NCBI RefSeq assembly: GCF_004006665.1
Contig: NZ_QOCL01000003.1
Location: forward strand, 124,001 to 188,000
From: Halobacteriovorax sp. HLS
Lineage (GTDB): Bacteria; Bdellovibrionota; Bacteriovoracia; Bacteriovoracales; Bacteriovoracaceae
Direction: 5' to 3'
DNA length: 64,000 bases
The position numbers and the translations under genes are program-made. Of this stretch, positions 17,500 to 26,205 are shown piece by piece (positions within the stretch are counted from its first letter, which is position 1; each line of letters begins with the position of its first letter). Below the pieces are notes generated by a model, which saw only the letters and a program-made list of their open reading frames with translations, had not been told where the DNA came from and ran no database searches.

Positions 17500-18804
17500 T
17501 TAATTTAGAGGTGAGTCGTCATTTTCTGGTAGGTCAAAATCATTTTTAGTATTTTCACCTTGCCAGTTTACTTCCCAATCTTTTGATTCAGATTTATGAA
17601 TAGACTTCTTCAGTCTCTCGACCGTATTGTGAAGTTCCTCATGATATGGAGCGAGAGTAAGTGCTTTAGAGAACTCTTCAAGTGCCTTAGGAAGGTTCTT
17701 TAAAGTCATCTGAGCGCGTCCAGAGTTTATATATGGATACTCTCTGTTTTGATAATTGACGGCCTTCTTTGCAAGCTCAAACCATTTTAAACTTTCTTCA
17801 ACTTGTCCTTCTGTTAGAAGGTATGTACCCAAGTCATTATACGGAGGACCATAGTCACCATCTTTTTGGATGGCCTTTAAGCAGTAGGACTTGGCCTTAT
17901 CTAGACTACCTGTTAGTGAGTAAACCCATCCAACGAGTGTTAGAATCTCTGCTGTTTCTTTATAATTTAGGGCCTTAGTGAATTTCTCTAGTGCCTTATC
18001 ATAGTCTTTATCAAATACTGCTTCGTGACCTTCGTGCATGAGGTGATCATATTTTTTGTCACGTTGCCACTCAAGTGAACCAATTGAGCCTAGGCCATTA
18101 GATTCAAATCTTTTGATATTTTTTTGATCGAGCTTGAATAGTGGAATGATCGCGTCTTCACTAATATTGTGCTCATCCATTTCTTCAGAGCTTTCTTCAA
18201 CTTCGATTGTCTCTACCTTAGAGCCACCATCTATAATTGATAGACCACTTGTATGAACTCTTGGAGTAGAATCTATTTCTTCTTCGAGCTCTTGTCCTAG
18301 ATCTAAAAGGTCTTCATCATTAAGATCTTCATAGTTTCTAGCAGGAGATAAGATGGCCTCAGCTAGATTTACTCTAGGAAGTTGGATGCTTAGGTCTGTG
18401 AAGTCTGAACATAAGTGATGCCACTCATGAGCATACTCATATATTAAGTTTGTATACTCAACAGTAACTTCAAGAACTGTTTCGCTATTAAGTTCTAGCT
18501 TGATCATTTTCTCAAATAATTCAGTCGTATTGTGACACTTTTGTTTTAGATCACTTAAAGAAAGTTGAGTTACATTTTCGCTAATAAATTCTTTTTTAAA
18601 AACCTTTGTCTCAAGAAGTTCGACTAGATCAAAGTTCATTTTTTGAGTCAGCTCTCTAGACTCAGGAAGTTGAGAGAGTTTAGAGAGGTCATTCACAGCG
18701 TGAACAAGCCTTTCGAAATATGACCAGGCGCAAAGTAGCTCACTGGTTAATAATATTTTAATGTTCTCGTCCATTGAAATGTTATTTCCTTTGATGATTT
18801 TCAA
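17500..18804 (-). CDS. TPR-repeat protein
   Basis: This 434-residue cytoplasmic protein has a helical N-terminal half, an acidic linker (around residues 170-215, with runs such as ESSEEMDEHN) and three to four tetratricopeptide repeats at about 255-400 (for example ALEKFTKALNYKETAEILTL and YPYINSGRAQMTLKNLPKAL). It is probably a scaffold or adaptor. The TTG start at 18804 has AAAGGA seven bases upstream. An ATG at codon 11 is a possible alternative, but its spacing from the next AAAGGA is long. Confidence 0.85.
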   Translation of the reverse strand: MKIIKGNNISMDENIKILLTSELLCAWSYFERLVHAVNDLSKLSQLPESRELTQKMNFDLVELLETKVFKKEFISENVTQLSLSDLKQKCHNTTELFEKMIKLELNSETVLEVTVEYTNLIYEYAHEWHHLCSDFTDLSIQLPRVNLAEAILSPARNYEDLNDEDLLDLGQELEEEIDSTPRVHTSGLSIIDGGSKVETIEVEESSEEMDEHNISEDAIIPLFKLDQKNIKRFESNGLGSIGSLEWQRDKKYDHLMHEGHEAVFDKDYDKALEKFTKALNYKETAEILTLVGWVYSLTGSLDKAKSYCLKAIQKDGDYGPPYNDLGTYLLTEGQVEESLKWFELAKKAVNYQNREYPYINSGRAQMTLKNLPKALEEFSKALTLAPYHEELHNTVERLKKSIHKSESKDWEVNWQGENTKNDFDLPENDDSPLN

Positions 18805-18869
18805 GTGTCATTCCTTTGACCATGCTATATGTTATTAGGCCTCATTGGCAAGTCTGGTAGGTTATTTGT

Positions 18870-19007
18870 TCAATTAAATTTTGCCATCCAGTCTAGGGTC
18901 ACAAATACTGAATAAGCGAATAATTTCATTGAGATAACAAATGCTGGAAGCTTCCACTCAATGCTCTTTGTCCTTGTTTGTATTCTGTATTGGTTCGTTT
19001 TGTTCAT
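18870..19007 (-). CDS. 45-residue single-span membrane peptide
   Basis: A short frame starts with ATG at 19007 behind a strong AAAGGAG ribosome binding site with six-base spacing and ends at TGA (18872-18870). The peptide begins MNKTNQYRIQTRTKS, is basic at first, then has a hydrophobic segment (LPAFVISMKLFAYSVFVTL) ending DWMAKFN. This fits a small inner-membrane protein. It lies in the otherwise empty 345-base gap between the TPR gene and the gene at 19149; nothing else convincing is seen in that gap apart from the terminator at 19110-19136. Confidence 0.55.
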   Translation of the reverse strand: MNKTNQYRIQTRTKSIEWKLPAFVISMKLFAYSVFVTLDWMAKFN

Positions 19008-19109
19008 AATTACTCCTTTGAACACTTGCCTTAGGAGTATTAGTACAATTTCGATGCCAAAAAAATAATGTCTAAGTTATGGAAATTTCTATGCCGGAAC
19101 GGCACCATG

Positions 19110-19136
19110 AAAAAATGCAGTGCCTTTAGGGCACTA
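19110..19136 (-). terminator. Intrinsic terminator for the minus-strand secreted-protein gene
   Basis: On the minus strand AGTGCC and GGCACT form a short GC-rich stem, followed by CA and a T-run. It lies directly after the stop codon of the gene at 19149-20078. Confidence 0.75.
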
Positions 19137-19148
19137 CACTTAGTTAAG

Positions 19149-20078
19149 TTATCGATTTTCTTTAATAGATTGATGTCCACGTAGGTTAATAATATTAAGC
19201 GGTAGGTTAGAGTACTTCTGTCCGTCTTGAATGAGTTGCTCGTTATTCATCGGACATGTTATTTCATGGCCTGCATCCTGCGAGTACTGCTCAAGTTGCT
19301 CTTTTACTTTCTCAACCATTCTCTCAGTTCTAAACCATGAGCAATTTATGGCCTCATCCCAAGCGTGGTCTATGTAAATAGAAAAATCTATCGGGCGAAG
19401 CTGTTCCCATTTTCCATCATTACAAGTTAAGTAAGGAAGAACTTCTTCATTTGTTAATGGGTCTAAGTGCTTTGCCAGCATACGGTTCCAAAACCTCATA
19501 CCGTTGAAGTTTGCAACAAGATCAGCATAGCTCATCACACCTGTCGTATATGCTCCTAGAAGACCTGTTTCAGCACTTAGGCCGATTTTCATAGCGTCTT
19601 TTAAAGGCTTTCCTTTAATAAAGTGCTTCTTGAAATAATTGAAGCCTGAGCCTAGAAAGTGTTCGAATTTATCTGTACCAATGAGGACGCCATTGACTCT
19701 CATTGTCTGTCCAGCAGGGTCATTAATCTTGGCAATTAGTCCTGGAACAATTGCCTGATACCATTTAAAGTCTCTGTAGATAGACTCACTTGTCTTAGTG
19801 GTAATCTTTTCGATCTCATCAGTCTTAACAACCCATTTTGCAAACTCAGAAGTATAGTGATTTCTAAACTTCTTACGTAATTGCTTATATAGAATTTTCT
19901 CATCACAGCTGTCGTCTTTGGCATTGGTCTTATCTAGAGCATCTAGTAGAAGAACATTTGCCTTCGTATTCACAAGCTCAAGAGCATCTGTGAGTTGAAT
20001 ATCTCTTCCTACGAAAGGGTCAATTTCAGAAGCGTGTACACTTGTAAGTGCAAGTAGCGCAAAGATAGCTTTTTTCAT
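19149..20078 (-). CDS. Secreted protein of unknown function
   Basis: This 309-residue exported protein has the signal peptide MKKAIFALLALTSVHAS. The central block GTDKFEHFLGSGFNYFKKHF followed by TTGVMSYADLVANFNGMRFW has conserved-looking His, Asp, Gly and aromatic residues. That is the style of a membrane-associated periplasmic domain, but I cannot name the family. Four cysteines in the C-terminal third may form disulfides. An AAAGGA-type ribosome binding site precedes the ATG. It is a single gene with its own terminator. Confidence 0.75.
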   Translation of the reverse strand: MKKAIFALLALTSVHASEIDPFVGRDIQLTDALELVNTKANVLLLDALDKTNAKDDSCDEKILYKQLRKKFRNHYTSEFAKWVVKTDEIEKITTKTSESIYRDFKWYQAIVPGLIAKINDPAGQTMRVNGVLIGTDKFEHFLGSGFNYFKKHFIKGKPLKDAMKIGLSAETGLLGAYTTGVMSYADLVANFNGMRFWNRMLAKHLDPLTNEEVLPYLTCNDGKWEQLRPIDFSIYIDHAWDEAINCSWFRTERMVEKVKEQLEQYSQDAGHEITCPMNNEQLIQDGQKYSNLPLNIINLRGHQSIKENR

Positions 20079-20259
20079 TTCTTTTCCTTTTAAATATATG
20101 AACTAAAATATCACGTCTAAAGTTATGCGTGGCGCATTTTGTAAAAATTTCATTGGGTTATGGGTATTTTTTACGTATTTTTGGTGGTTTATAGTTTTAT
20201 AGGTTCAATTGGGGATGGTGTTTATCCTCGCTTTCATAATTACACAGGCCTTCACAATT

Positions 20260-20301
20260 AACTAATTATTGTGTATAAACTAGTGAACACAACAATTAGT
20301 T
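20260..20301. promoter_or_regulatory. 15-bp inverted repeat upstream of the ankyrin gene
   Basis: AACTAATTATTGTGT (20260-20274) and ACACAACAATTAGTT (20287-20301) are inverted copies matching at 14 of 15 positions, with a 12-base spacer. The repeat ends 12 bases before the ATG of the next gene, so it is either an operator over the promoter or a leader hairpin next to the ribosome binding site. Confidence 0.5.
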
Positions 20302-20313
20302 ATAGGAACTCTT

Positions 20314-20931
20314 ATGTTAAAAATTATTGCTTTTTCTATTTTCATATTCAGCAGCATTGCACAGGCATACATGCCTACCGAACAGGAAAGAATGGATTTT
20401 TACAACGCATTCAAGCAGCAGAATTATTCATATATGAAAGAGAGACTATCGGAAGGATACAATCCTGATGATGTATATTTTACCTCAAGAAACAGAGATA
20501 GTTATGTTACATTTTTAGCGGCGCAAAAAGACAATAACCCAAAAATTGATGACTTTTGTGAACTTTTAGAAGCCTTTTTAAATCATGGTGCAAACATTGA
20601 GCACACCAGTAGTAATGGATACTTTCCGGTCTTTGTCGCAGAAAGCATCAAGATCGCAACCATCCTTGAAAAACATGGAGCTGACTTCACTCGAATCCAT
20701 CATGACCCAATCTTTAATAGCTCTCAAGTTCCTGAATTTTACATCAATAACCCTAAAATTCTAGATATCGCATTCTCCCAAGGAGTATTACCGACTTGCA
20801 GAATAGCTACTGTTGTATGGGACGATGGAAGCAGAGCTGAAAAAGCCGAAAGAAGAGCGATCTACAACAAGTGGTTTATGTTTAACTTTGGGAAAAACAA
20901 AGAAGATCTTTGCGACGACTGGGACATTTAA
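20314..20931 (+). CDS. Secreted ankyrin-repeat-like protein
   Basis: This 205-residue protein has the signal peptide MLKIIAFSIFIFSSIAQA. Ankyrin-like helix pairs are visible (LLEAFLNHGANIEHTSSNGY, ILEKHGADF and an N-terminal YMKERLSEGYNPDD unit), giving about three repeats, so a protein-protein interaction role outside the cytoplasm is likely. C-ending codons (ATC, AAC, GAC) look more frequent than in neighbouring genes, which may indicate recent acquisition (an impression, not a computed index). AGGA precedes the ATG. The inverted repeat at 20260-20301 lies just upstream. Confidence 0.75.
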   Translation: MLKIIAFSIFIFSSIAQAYMPTEQERMDFYNAFKQQNYSYMKERLSEGYNPDDVYFTSRNRDSYVTFLAAQKDNNPKIDDFCELLEAFLNHGANIEHTSSNGYFPVFVAESIKIATILEKHGADFTRIHHDPIFNSSQVPEFYINNPKILDIAFSQGVLPTCRIATVVWDDGSRAEKAERRAIYNKWFMFNFGKNKEDLCDDWDI

Positions 20932-20940
20932 AAAAAAGGA

Positions 20941-20968
20941 AGCTGTGCAATTATTTCTCGGCACAGCT
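20941..20968 (+). terminator. Hairpin after the ankyrin gene, possible terminator
   Basis: AGCTGTGC and GCACAGCT form a perfect 8-bp stem with a 12-base loop, 9 bases after the stop codon. The following sequence is pyrimidine-rich but lacks a clean T-run, so termination efficiency is uncertain. Confidence 0.5.
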
Positions 20969-21033
20969 ATTTCCACTTCCACTTTCTAAGTCCCTTTTCT
21001 TATAAATTAACAAAGAGAAAGCTTTTAACATGG

Positions 21034-21073
21034 TTTTCGTGATACTAACAAAAAAATGTTAGTATCACGAAAA
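21034..21073. promoter_or_regulatory. Perfect 17-bp inverted repeat, probable operator of the toxin-antitoxin operon
   Basis: TTTTCGTGATACTAACA (21034-21050) and TGTTAGTATCACGAAAA (21057-21073) are perfect inverted copies around six A bases. A -10-like TAGAAT at 21080-21085 follows, so the repeat would cover the -35 region. Transcription would begin at or next to the A of the ATG at 21092, and no ribosome binding site is present, so the message may be leaderless. AbiE-type antitoxins are known to repress their own operon by binding inverted repeats upstream. Confidence 0.7.
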
Positions 21074-21091
21074 ATGTGTTAGAATATGTGA

Positions 21092-22054
21092 ATGGAAGCT
21101 ATAAAAATACTAAATGAATATTTACCAAATCTTAGTGTCGAGCAAGAGGAGATTCTCATAAAGGGGCTTCCTGTCTTTATTAAGCATAAGTATGAGTTCA
21201 GTCAAATTATCATAAATAAGGTGTCTTATTTATTAGTTACGCTCAAAGATAAGGCCTATGGGCCTAGAGAGCTTAAAAAGCACATGAAGATCATAAGTAG
21301 TTTCATTGATCTTCAGATTATTTGGTACTTCAAAGAGCTCCATTTTAATAAAGTTCAAAGAATGATTCAAAATGGTGAGAATTTTATAGTTGAAAATAAG
21401 CAGGTTCATCTGCCTATTATTGGTACTTCACTAAAAAAGCACAAAGAAAAGAAAGTTAGTACTGAGAAATTAAATGGTCTAGCAGAAAATCTCCTAATAA
21501 GAGAAATTCTAAAAGGTGATATTTCTGGTAAGAGTAAACGTGATATAGCGAAAGAATTCAATGTTACCGAAATGACTATGGGGCGTGCAATTAATAGGCT
21601 TTTGGCCAACGACCTTTGTTATGAACAAAAGGAAAATACTTCTAAATTGGTGAGTTTTTATTCTAGAGGCGAGCTATGGGATTTTTTGAGACGCAAAGTT
21701 GAAAGTCCTGCCAAGGAGGAAATTGGAATTGAGAAAAAACCAAAAGGCCTTCCTCTTTCTGGGATTTCCGCGTTATCGAAGTTAACAATGTTGGCCGAGG
21801 ATGACATTCCAACTTATGCCATAAGTAAGAAAGAATTTATTAAGAAGTACGACCAAGAAGTCTCTGTATTCAAAGATTTTGCCAAAGTAAGAATTCAATT
21901 ATGGAATAGAGAGCCTATTTTATTAAAAAAAGGTGTCATTAACCCATTAGATATATATCTAATTCATAAAGACGATCGGGACGAACGAGTGCAGATTGAG
22001 CTTGAAAAGCTTCTTGGTAAAATTGGATTTGAAATACGTAGGGATGATGATTAG
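21092..22054 (+). CDS. AbiEi-like antitoxin/transcriptional regulator
   Basis: This 320-residue protein has a helix-turn-helix at about residues 145-178 (KSKRDIAKEFNVTEMTMGRA). Its C-terminal domain has the pattern GLPLSGISALSKLTMLAED...PTYAIS followed by VRIQLWNREPILL and VINPLDIYLIHKDDRDERVQ. That pattern is typical of regulators encoded next to nucleotidyltransferase toxins of the AbiEii type. It overlaps the toxin gene by about 11 bases. The family's usual role is antitoxin plus autorepressor of a type IV system, often giving phage resistance. The perfect inverted repeat just upstream fits autoregulation. Confidence 0.7.
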   Translation: MEAIKILNEYLPNLSVEQEEILIKGLPVFIKHKYEFSQIIINKVSYLLVTLKDKAYGPRELKKHMKIISSFIDLQIIWYFKELHFNKVQRMIQNGENFIVENKQVHLPIIGTSLKKHKEKKVSTEKLNGLAENLLIREILKGDISGKSKRDIAKEFNVTEMTMGRAINRLLANDLCYEQKENTSKLVSFYSRGELWDFLRRKVESPAKEEIGIEKKPKGLPLSGISALSKLTMLAEDDIPTYAISKKEFIKKYDQEVSVFKDFAKVRIQLWNREPILLKKGVINPLDIYLIHKDDRDERVQIELEKLLGKIGFEIRRDDD

Positions 22055-22793
22055 AGGGCTAGATCATTTTAGAGAAAGATTTAAAAACTATTCGGATGAC
22101 TTCATCTTAGTGGGTGGGGTTGCTAGTTATGTTTTACTAGATGAAGCTGGTGCAGCTAGAGTAAGACCGACGAAAGATTTAGATATAGTCCTTATGATGA
22201 AGCCATCAGAGGGGTTTCTAAATACTCTCATAAATTATATTAAAGAAGGGAAGTATAAAGTTCAAAAGGGCGATAATGGCCAAGCGATTTTCTACAGATT
22301 TTTAGGGCCCAAGAATGAAGAGTTTCCTATTATGCTTGAGCTATTTGCAACAGCAGACAATGGCCTTGAATTATATAAAGATCAGCACATAATCCCAATA
22401 ACTACTCCAACTGAAGTTGAATCACTGTCAGCAATTTTATTAGATGATGAGTATTACGCTTTAATGAAGAAAAATACTGTTGAAAAAGATGGGATTAACC
22501 TTCTAAACCCCTTTGCTCTTATTCCATTCAAGGCCAAAGCGTATTTAGAAATCAAAAATAGAAAAGAAGATTCCAAGAATTGGAAAAAGCATAGAGGTGA
22601 CATCATAAACCTCGTAGTTACTTTTCTAAATGAAGAGACGCAGGAGAAGCTTGCGGGCAAGGTGAGGGCGCATTTTCTAGAGTTTATGGAGCAATTAAAA
22701 AAAGAGATTAACGTAGAAATTATTAAGGGAGCTTGTAAGCAGAAAATTGCAAGAGAAGAAATAATTAGTTTATTAGAGAAAACATTTCTATAA
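22044..22793 (+). CDS. AbiEii-like nucleotidyltransferase toxin
   Basis: This protein of about 249 residues has the nucleotidyltransferase signature LVGGVASYVLL followed by RPTKDLDIVL, which contains the paired Asp residues that bind metal and nucleotide. A middle PFALIPFKAKAYLEI block and a helical C-terminus follow, as in DUF1814/AbiEii proteins. AbiEii proteins transfer nucleotides to RNA targets and arrest growth. The frame extends upstream to 21996, but the ATGATG at 22044/22047, preceded by AGGG and overlapping the antitoxin stop codon, is the likely start. Confidence 0.75.
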   Translation: MMIRGLDHFRERFKNYSDDFILVGGVASYVLLDEAGAARVRPTKDLDIVLMMKPSEGFLNTLINYIKEGKYKVQKGDNGQAIFYRFLGPKNEEFPIMLELFATADNGLELYKDQHIIPITTPTEVESLSAILLDDEYYALMKKNTVEKDGINLLNPFALIPFKAKAYLEIKNRKEDSKNWKKHRGDIINLVVTFLNEETQEKLAGKVRAHFLEFMEQLKKEINVEIIKGACKQKIAREEIISLLEKTFL

Positions 22794-22802
22794 GAATAGA
22801 AT

Positions 22803-22824
22803 GAGACCTTCTAAGGAAGGTCTC
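22803..22824. terminator. Bidirectional hairpin between convergent genes
   Basis: GAGACCTTC and GAAGGTCTC form a perfect 9-bp stem with a 4-base loop. It lies between the toxin gene and the convergent secreted-protein gene, whose stop codon falls inside it. T-rich but interrupted tracts follow on both strands. Confidence 0.6.
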
Positions 22825-24877
22825 CATTAACTTTTTCTAACTCATAAGTTAGTAATCTCTTCTCTTTGTTAACAATAGAGTAACGATTAGAGATCATTTT
22901 AAAGATAGATCCCTTCTTCTTACCAACAGAGGCAACACCTCTAAAGTTAAGAACACCGTCCTTTTTCTTGCCACCTTTTTTGAAAAGGTTTGCAAATGGG
23001 TTCTTTGCTTTTTCTTTTGTCTTTCTCTTTGATGAGCTACTTCCAAATCTAAGTGCACCACCACCGCCACTGAACTTCATATTTTTAGCACTTCCAACGA
23101 AGGCCTTCTTCTCTCCTGGACCACCAGTTTGAGCTGAACCATTGGCCGGAGCGGAACCACCGCCGCCTCCGCCACCACCTCCGCCACCAAGGCCGGAACC
23201 TATTCCATTTCCACCACTTGATTTAACAGATGCCGCCGCCGCAGGACCTTCAGCAAGGCCTGAGCCTTTATCTGCGCCTGCAATTGCACTTATACCTGTT
23301 GGAGAACCATTTCTAGTTGTATCACCACTTGAGTCTACATCTCTGTTTCCAAATTCATCTAGCTCTTGCGAAGTAGAGTCAGAGGTCGCAAATTGTATTC
23401 CATCTACATTGATACCTTGATTATAGTAATCGACGGCATCATTTCTATTAATATTTGCACAAGCAGAAGAACCTGGATTGAGCTGACATTCAGTAGTAAG
23501 AACATCTTCTCCACCGTACTCTAGAGTTTCAGGGTTATGTCCATCTACTAATTTAATCGCATCAGAAACTCTTCCTGCTTGCTTGTCTAAAATTTCAGCT
23601 GTTCCTAACATTGTGGCTACATTTACACCAGCATCTATTAGGGCCTGTTGAATAACTTCTTTTGCGTGTGAGTTGTTAATCATAGCGTGAGTTGCACCAT
23701 TTTCTTGATCGTAGACATAGCTGTTACACGCATCTTCGCTTCTATAGACTTCATCGGGCTCGCTTGAAACATAGTGGTTCTTATTCTCTTCGAGAGAAGC
23801 TAGTGCGGTGCCTTGTCCGGTAAGTATTTGAGCTTCTTGCGCGTCAGTTTTAGGCACATTTATCGTAAGTTCTTTGATTCTTTTTACTTGCGCCAAAATT
23901 TGACTATGATGTTTTTTTGCTACTTCGTGTGCTGAAGCGAATATTTCCAAATATGACTTTGATCTGTCAGTACACTCTTGAGTTAAATCATCTATACTTG
24001 GGATCTTCTCCATTGAGGTCCATAGAGCTATAACAGCTGCTGTTTCTGTTGCAGCTCTAGTTCTGGCCATTTCCGCTCTCTTTTTTATGTCTGATCTTTG
24101 CGCTTTGAGACCTGCTGTGGCATCTGTTTGAGCATTCTTTGCAAGATCAGATTGAACATCCATGCTACTATCCATGTAATCAAACTGCTGAGCGACTTCA
24201 ACTGCTTTTCTACCTAAGAAAACGCCGTCATAGTACATGACTGAGTCTTTACAACCTTTGAAGTCCTGCGTCTCATAACCTTGGGATGAACACTGTAGTT
24301 TTCCATCAAATGAGCTTGCTGTAGCTGATTTATTATCTTCAGATATTTGCATTTCTCTTTTTGACGAGGCTCCCTTTATAACTGTGTACAGCGATAAGCA
24401 CTTTCTTACTTTATCTAAAGATTTTGTGACTTTAGATGAATATGTCGCATATGAGTTATAGGTTTGATCTTTAAATTTATCAAAATCATCTTTACTCACA
24501 GAAGCTTTTCCTGCTTCTGGGTTGCAAGGAGTTGTTGGACTACCATTTTTAAAACAGCCTTCCCATACTTGTTGTGATCCAGATAAATCACTTAGGGATT
24601 CATTCATTCTTCTTCGAGCTTTTTTAAGCTCTCTTCTAATGAAGGGATTAAAACTTTCTTTGCTAAGTTTTCCTCCCCAGCCGGTTTTAGCAATCTCCTG
24701 ACAGGATTCAATAACATCACCCTTGAGGACAACTCCCTCTGTTTCTGGGTCATCTGCCAGTGCTCCAGTCTCTTCACTTGAGGTAAAGAACGCATTATCT
24801 GACAAAGCGACGGGAGAGTAGCTAAATAGAATGCTCATAATTATAATGGATGAGCTTTTTGAAATTCTTTTTTTCAT
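22811..24877 (-). CDS. Large secreted protein with poly-Gly tract
   Basis: This 688-residue exported protein has a signal peptide (core SIIIMSILFSYSPVALS). It contains a long alpha-helical region with scattered cysteines (residues 55-480), a low-complexity Gly/Ser/Ala segment (about 520-610) with an uninterrupted glycine run, and a basic C-terminus rich in Lys. The layout resembles several paralogous Bacteriovorax-type secreted proteins of unknown function. A TATAAT-like -10 box (CGTATAAT on the minus strand, about 40 bases upstream of the ATG) may be its promoter. Confidence 0.75.
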   Translation of the reverse strand: MKKRISKSSSIIIMSILFSYSPVALSDNAFFTSSEETGALADDPETEGVVLKGDVIESCQEIAKTGWGGKLSKESFNPFIRRELKKARRRMNESLSDLSGSQQVWEGCFKNGSPTTPCNPEAGKASVSKDDFDKFKDQTYNSYATYSSKVTKSLDKVRKCLSLYTVIKGASSKREMQISEDNKSATASSFDGKLQCSSQGYETQDFKGCKDSVMYYDGVFLGRKAVEVAQQFDYMDSSMDVQSDLAKNAQTDATAGLKAQRSDIKKRAEMARTRAATETAAVIALWTSMEKIPSIDDLTQECTDRSKSYLEIFASAHEVAKKHHSQILAQVKRIKELTINVPKTDAQEAQILTGQGTALASLEENKNHYVSSEPDEVYRSEDACNSYVYDQENGATHAMINNSHAKEVIQQALIDAGVNVATMLGTAEILDKQAGRVSDAIKLVDGHNPETLEYGGEDVLTTECQLNPGSSACANINRNDAVDYYNQGINVDGIQFATSDSTSQELDEFGNRDVDSSGDTTRNGSPTGISAIAGADKGSGLAEGPAAAASVKSSGGNGIGSGLGGGGGGGGGGGSAPANGSAQTGGPGEKKAFVGSAKNMKFSGGGGALRFGSSSSKRKTKEKAKNPFANLFKKGGKKKDGVLNFRGVASVGKKKGSIFKMISNRYSIVNKEKRLLTYELEKVNGDLP

Positions 24878-25093
24878 AAGTAACCTAAAGTTTTAGTTTT
24901 AATAACTAAATTATACGAAACTTGTCGGTTATTTTTATGAATATCTTGAATACAAATGGGACAATCTAGTGATTTCCTAGACAAAGCGCTGAAATAACTT
25001 GAATAATGTCACTAAGAAATAAGACAAATAACGAACTAAATAAATAAAAATGTGACCACAAAATGAGTCATTTTATAAATAAGGTAAATATTG

Positions 25094-25501
25094 ATGAAAG
25101 AATTTGAATACCAACTACAAATTATTGAAAAGCATCTAGATACTTTTGGCCATGTAAATAATGCTACTTACCTGGAGCTCTACGAGCAGGCGAGGTGGGA
25201 TATTATATCCTCGCGGGGCTTTAGTTTAGAAGAAATTCAATCCCATAAAATAGGCCCTGTGGTTCTAGATTTAAACTTAAAGTTTCAAGCTGAACTTAGA
25301 AATCGTGAAACGATCACTATAAAGTCAAAGGTACTTGGAATGAAAAATAAGTACGCCATGGAGATGGAACAGCAGATGATTAAAAGTGATGGAAAGGTTG
25401 CTTCGACTATGTTGATAAGCTTTGGACTCTTTGACCTTAAAGAGAGAAAGCTCTTATTGCCGACTAAAGAGTGGAATGAGGCCATTGGTTTTGAGAGTTA
25501 G
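25094..25501 (+). CDS. Hotdog-fold acyl-CoA thioesterase (4HBT/YbgC type)
   Basis: This 135-residue protein has the 4-hydroxybenzoyl-CoA thioesterase signature DTFGHVNNATYLELYEQARW, with the presumed catalytic Asp near residue 16. Such enzymes hydrolyse acyl-CoA or acyl-ACP thioesters in the cytoplasm. The frame opens at a TTG followed by ATG; AAGG nine bases before the ATG at 25094 supports that start. It stands alone, between two minus-strand genes. Confidence 0.85.
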   Translation: MKEFEYQLQIIEKHLDTFGHVNNATYLELYEQARWDIISSRGFSLEEIQSHKIGPVVLDLNLKFQAELRNRETITIKSKVLGMKNKYAMEMEQQMIKSDGKVASTMLISFGLFDLKERKLLLPTKEWNEAIGFES

Positions 25502-25503
25502 TT

Positions 25504-26205
25504 CTACTTAGGATGGTGGATGTTGATCACAAAGCGCTCATAGATATCTTTACTATGAGCTCTTACAAGATCAAGAAGTTCGAACTGCGAAGGGTTTAAG
25601 GTGGATAGGTAATTTTCAAAAACTTCATAGCTAAGAGTTTGCAGAAATTTATTCGCTGTCGGGTAGTGTGATAGGTGCCACTTCTCGGGGGAGACACCTC
25701 CAAGGTCGTCCTTATAAGGCCTGTAGAAATTAAAACTTCTTCCATGATCAATTAGCTGATCTAGAAAACAATGTAGAGGCCCAAAGATTCCCTGTGGCGC
25801 CACTTCATCTGGCGTTAGCTCCACACAGTACTCCGAGCACGGTAATGAATTTGAATCATAAATATCAAACTCTGTTCCCCAGTGGTGTCTACTCATTCCA
25901 GGTAGAGCACTCCATCTAAGTATTGCAAAGAGAACTTCCTCTTCACTCAAAGAACTAAAAGTTAGAGGAGCTCCATACTGATCTAGAAGGGCCCGTTTCC
26001 CCTTGGCCTTAGCATTCCAAATAGATAACTGGGTCTCATAACTTCTAAAGGAGCTGTGAATAGTGAGGTTGTATCCTTCTTTTTCACATAGACCCTTTAG
26101 GGACATAAAGTCCTTAGCTGTCTCAATATGGGCCAGGTGTGTTGTCGTTTCTATAGGAATTAAGTGGGTCTGAGTTTGACCCAATACTTCTTTTAAATCA
26201 GTCAT
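25504..26205 (-). CDS. VanY-type D-Ala-D-Ala carboxypeptidase (M15B)
   Basis: This protein of about 233 residues has the LAS-metallopeptidase motifs. SRHHWGTEFD supplies His107 and Asp114, and PEKWHLSHYP supplies the catalytic Glu174 and zinc-binding His177. SSFRSYETQ is the usual upstream substrate-loop motif. It would trim peptidoglycan stem peptides. The long frame starts at a TTG at 26244, and the ATG at 26205 is preferred. Neither start has a good ribosome binding site and no signal peptide is evident, so the export route is unclear. Confidence 0.85.
   Translation of the reverse strand: MTDLKEVLGQTQTHLIPIETTTHLAHIETAKDFMSLKGLCEKEGYNLTIHSSFRSYETQLSIWNAKAKGKRALLDQYGAPLTFSSLSEEEVLFAILRWSALPGMSRHHWGTEFDIYDSNSLPCSEYCVELTPDEVAPQGIFGPLHCFLDQLIDHGRSFNFYRPYKDDLGGVSPEKWHLSHYPTANKFLQTLSYEVFENYLSTLNPSQFELLDLVRAHSKDIYERFVINIHHPK

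Noticed and set aside
21034-21073. 17-bp inverted repeat as a terminator for the ankyrin gene
   Set aside because: No T-run follows on the plus strand, and the repeat sits over the promoter of the next operon; an operator explains it better.
23142-23420. Plus-strand frame with a long proline run
   Set aside because: It is the antisense of the poly-Gly tract in the secreted protein gene; no ribosome binding site or independent coding signal.
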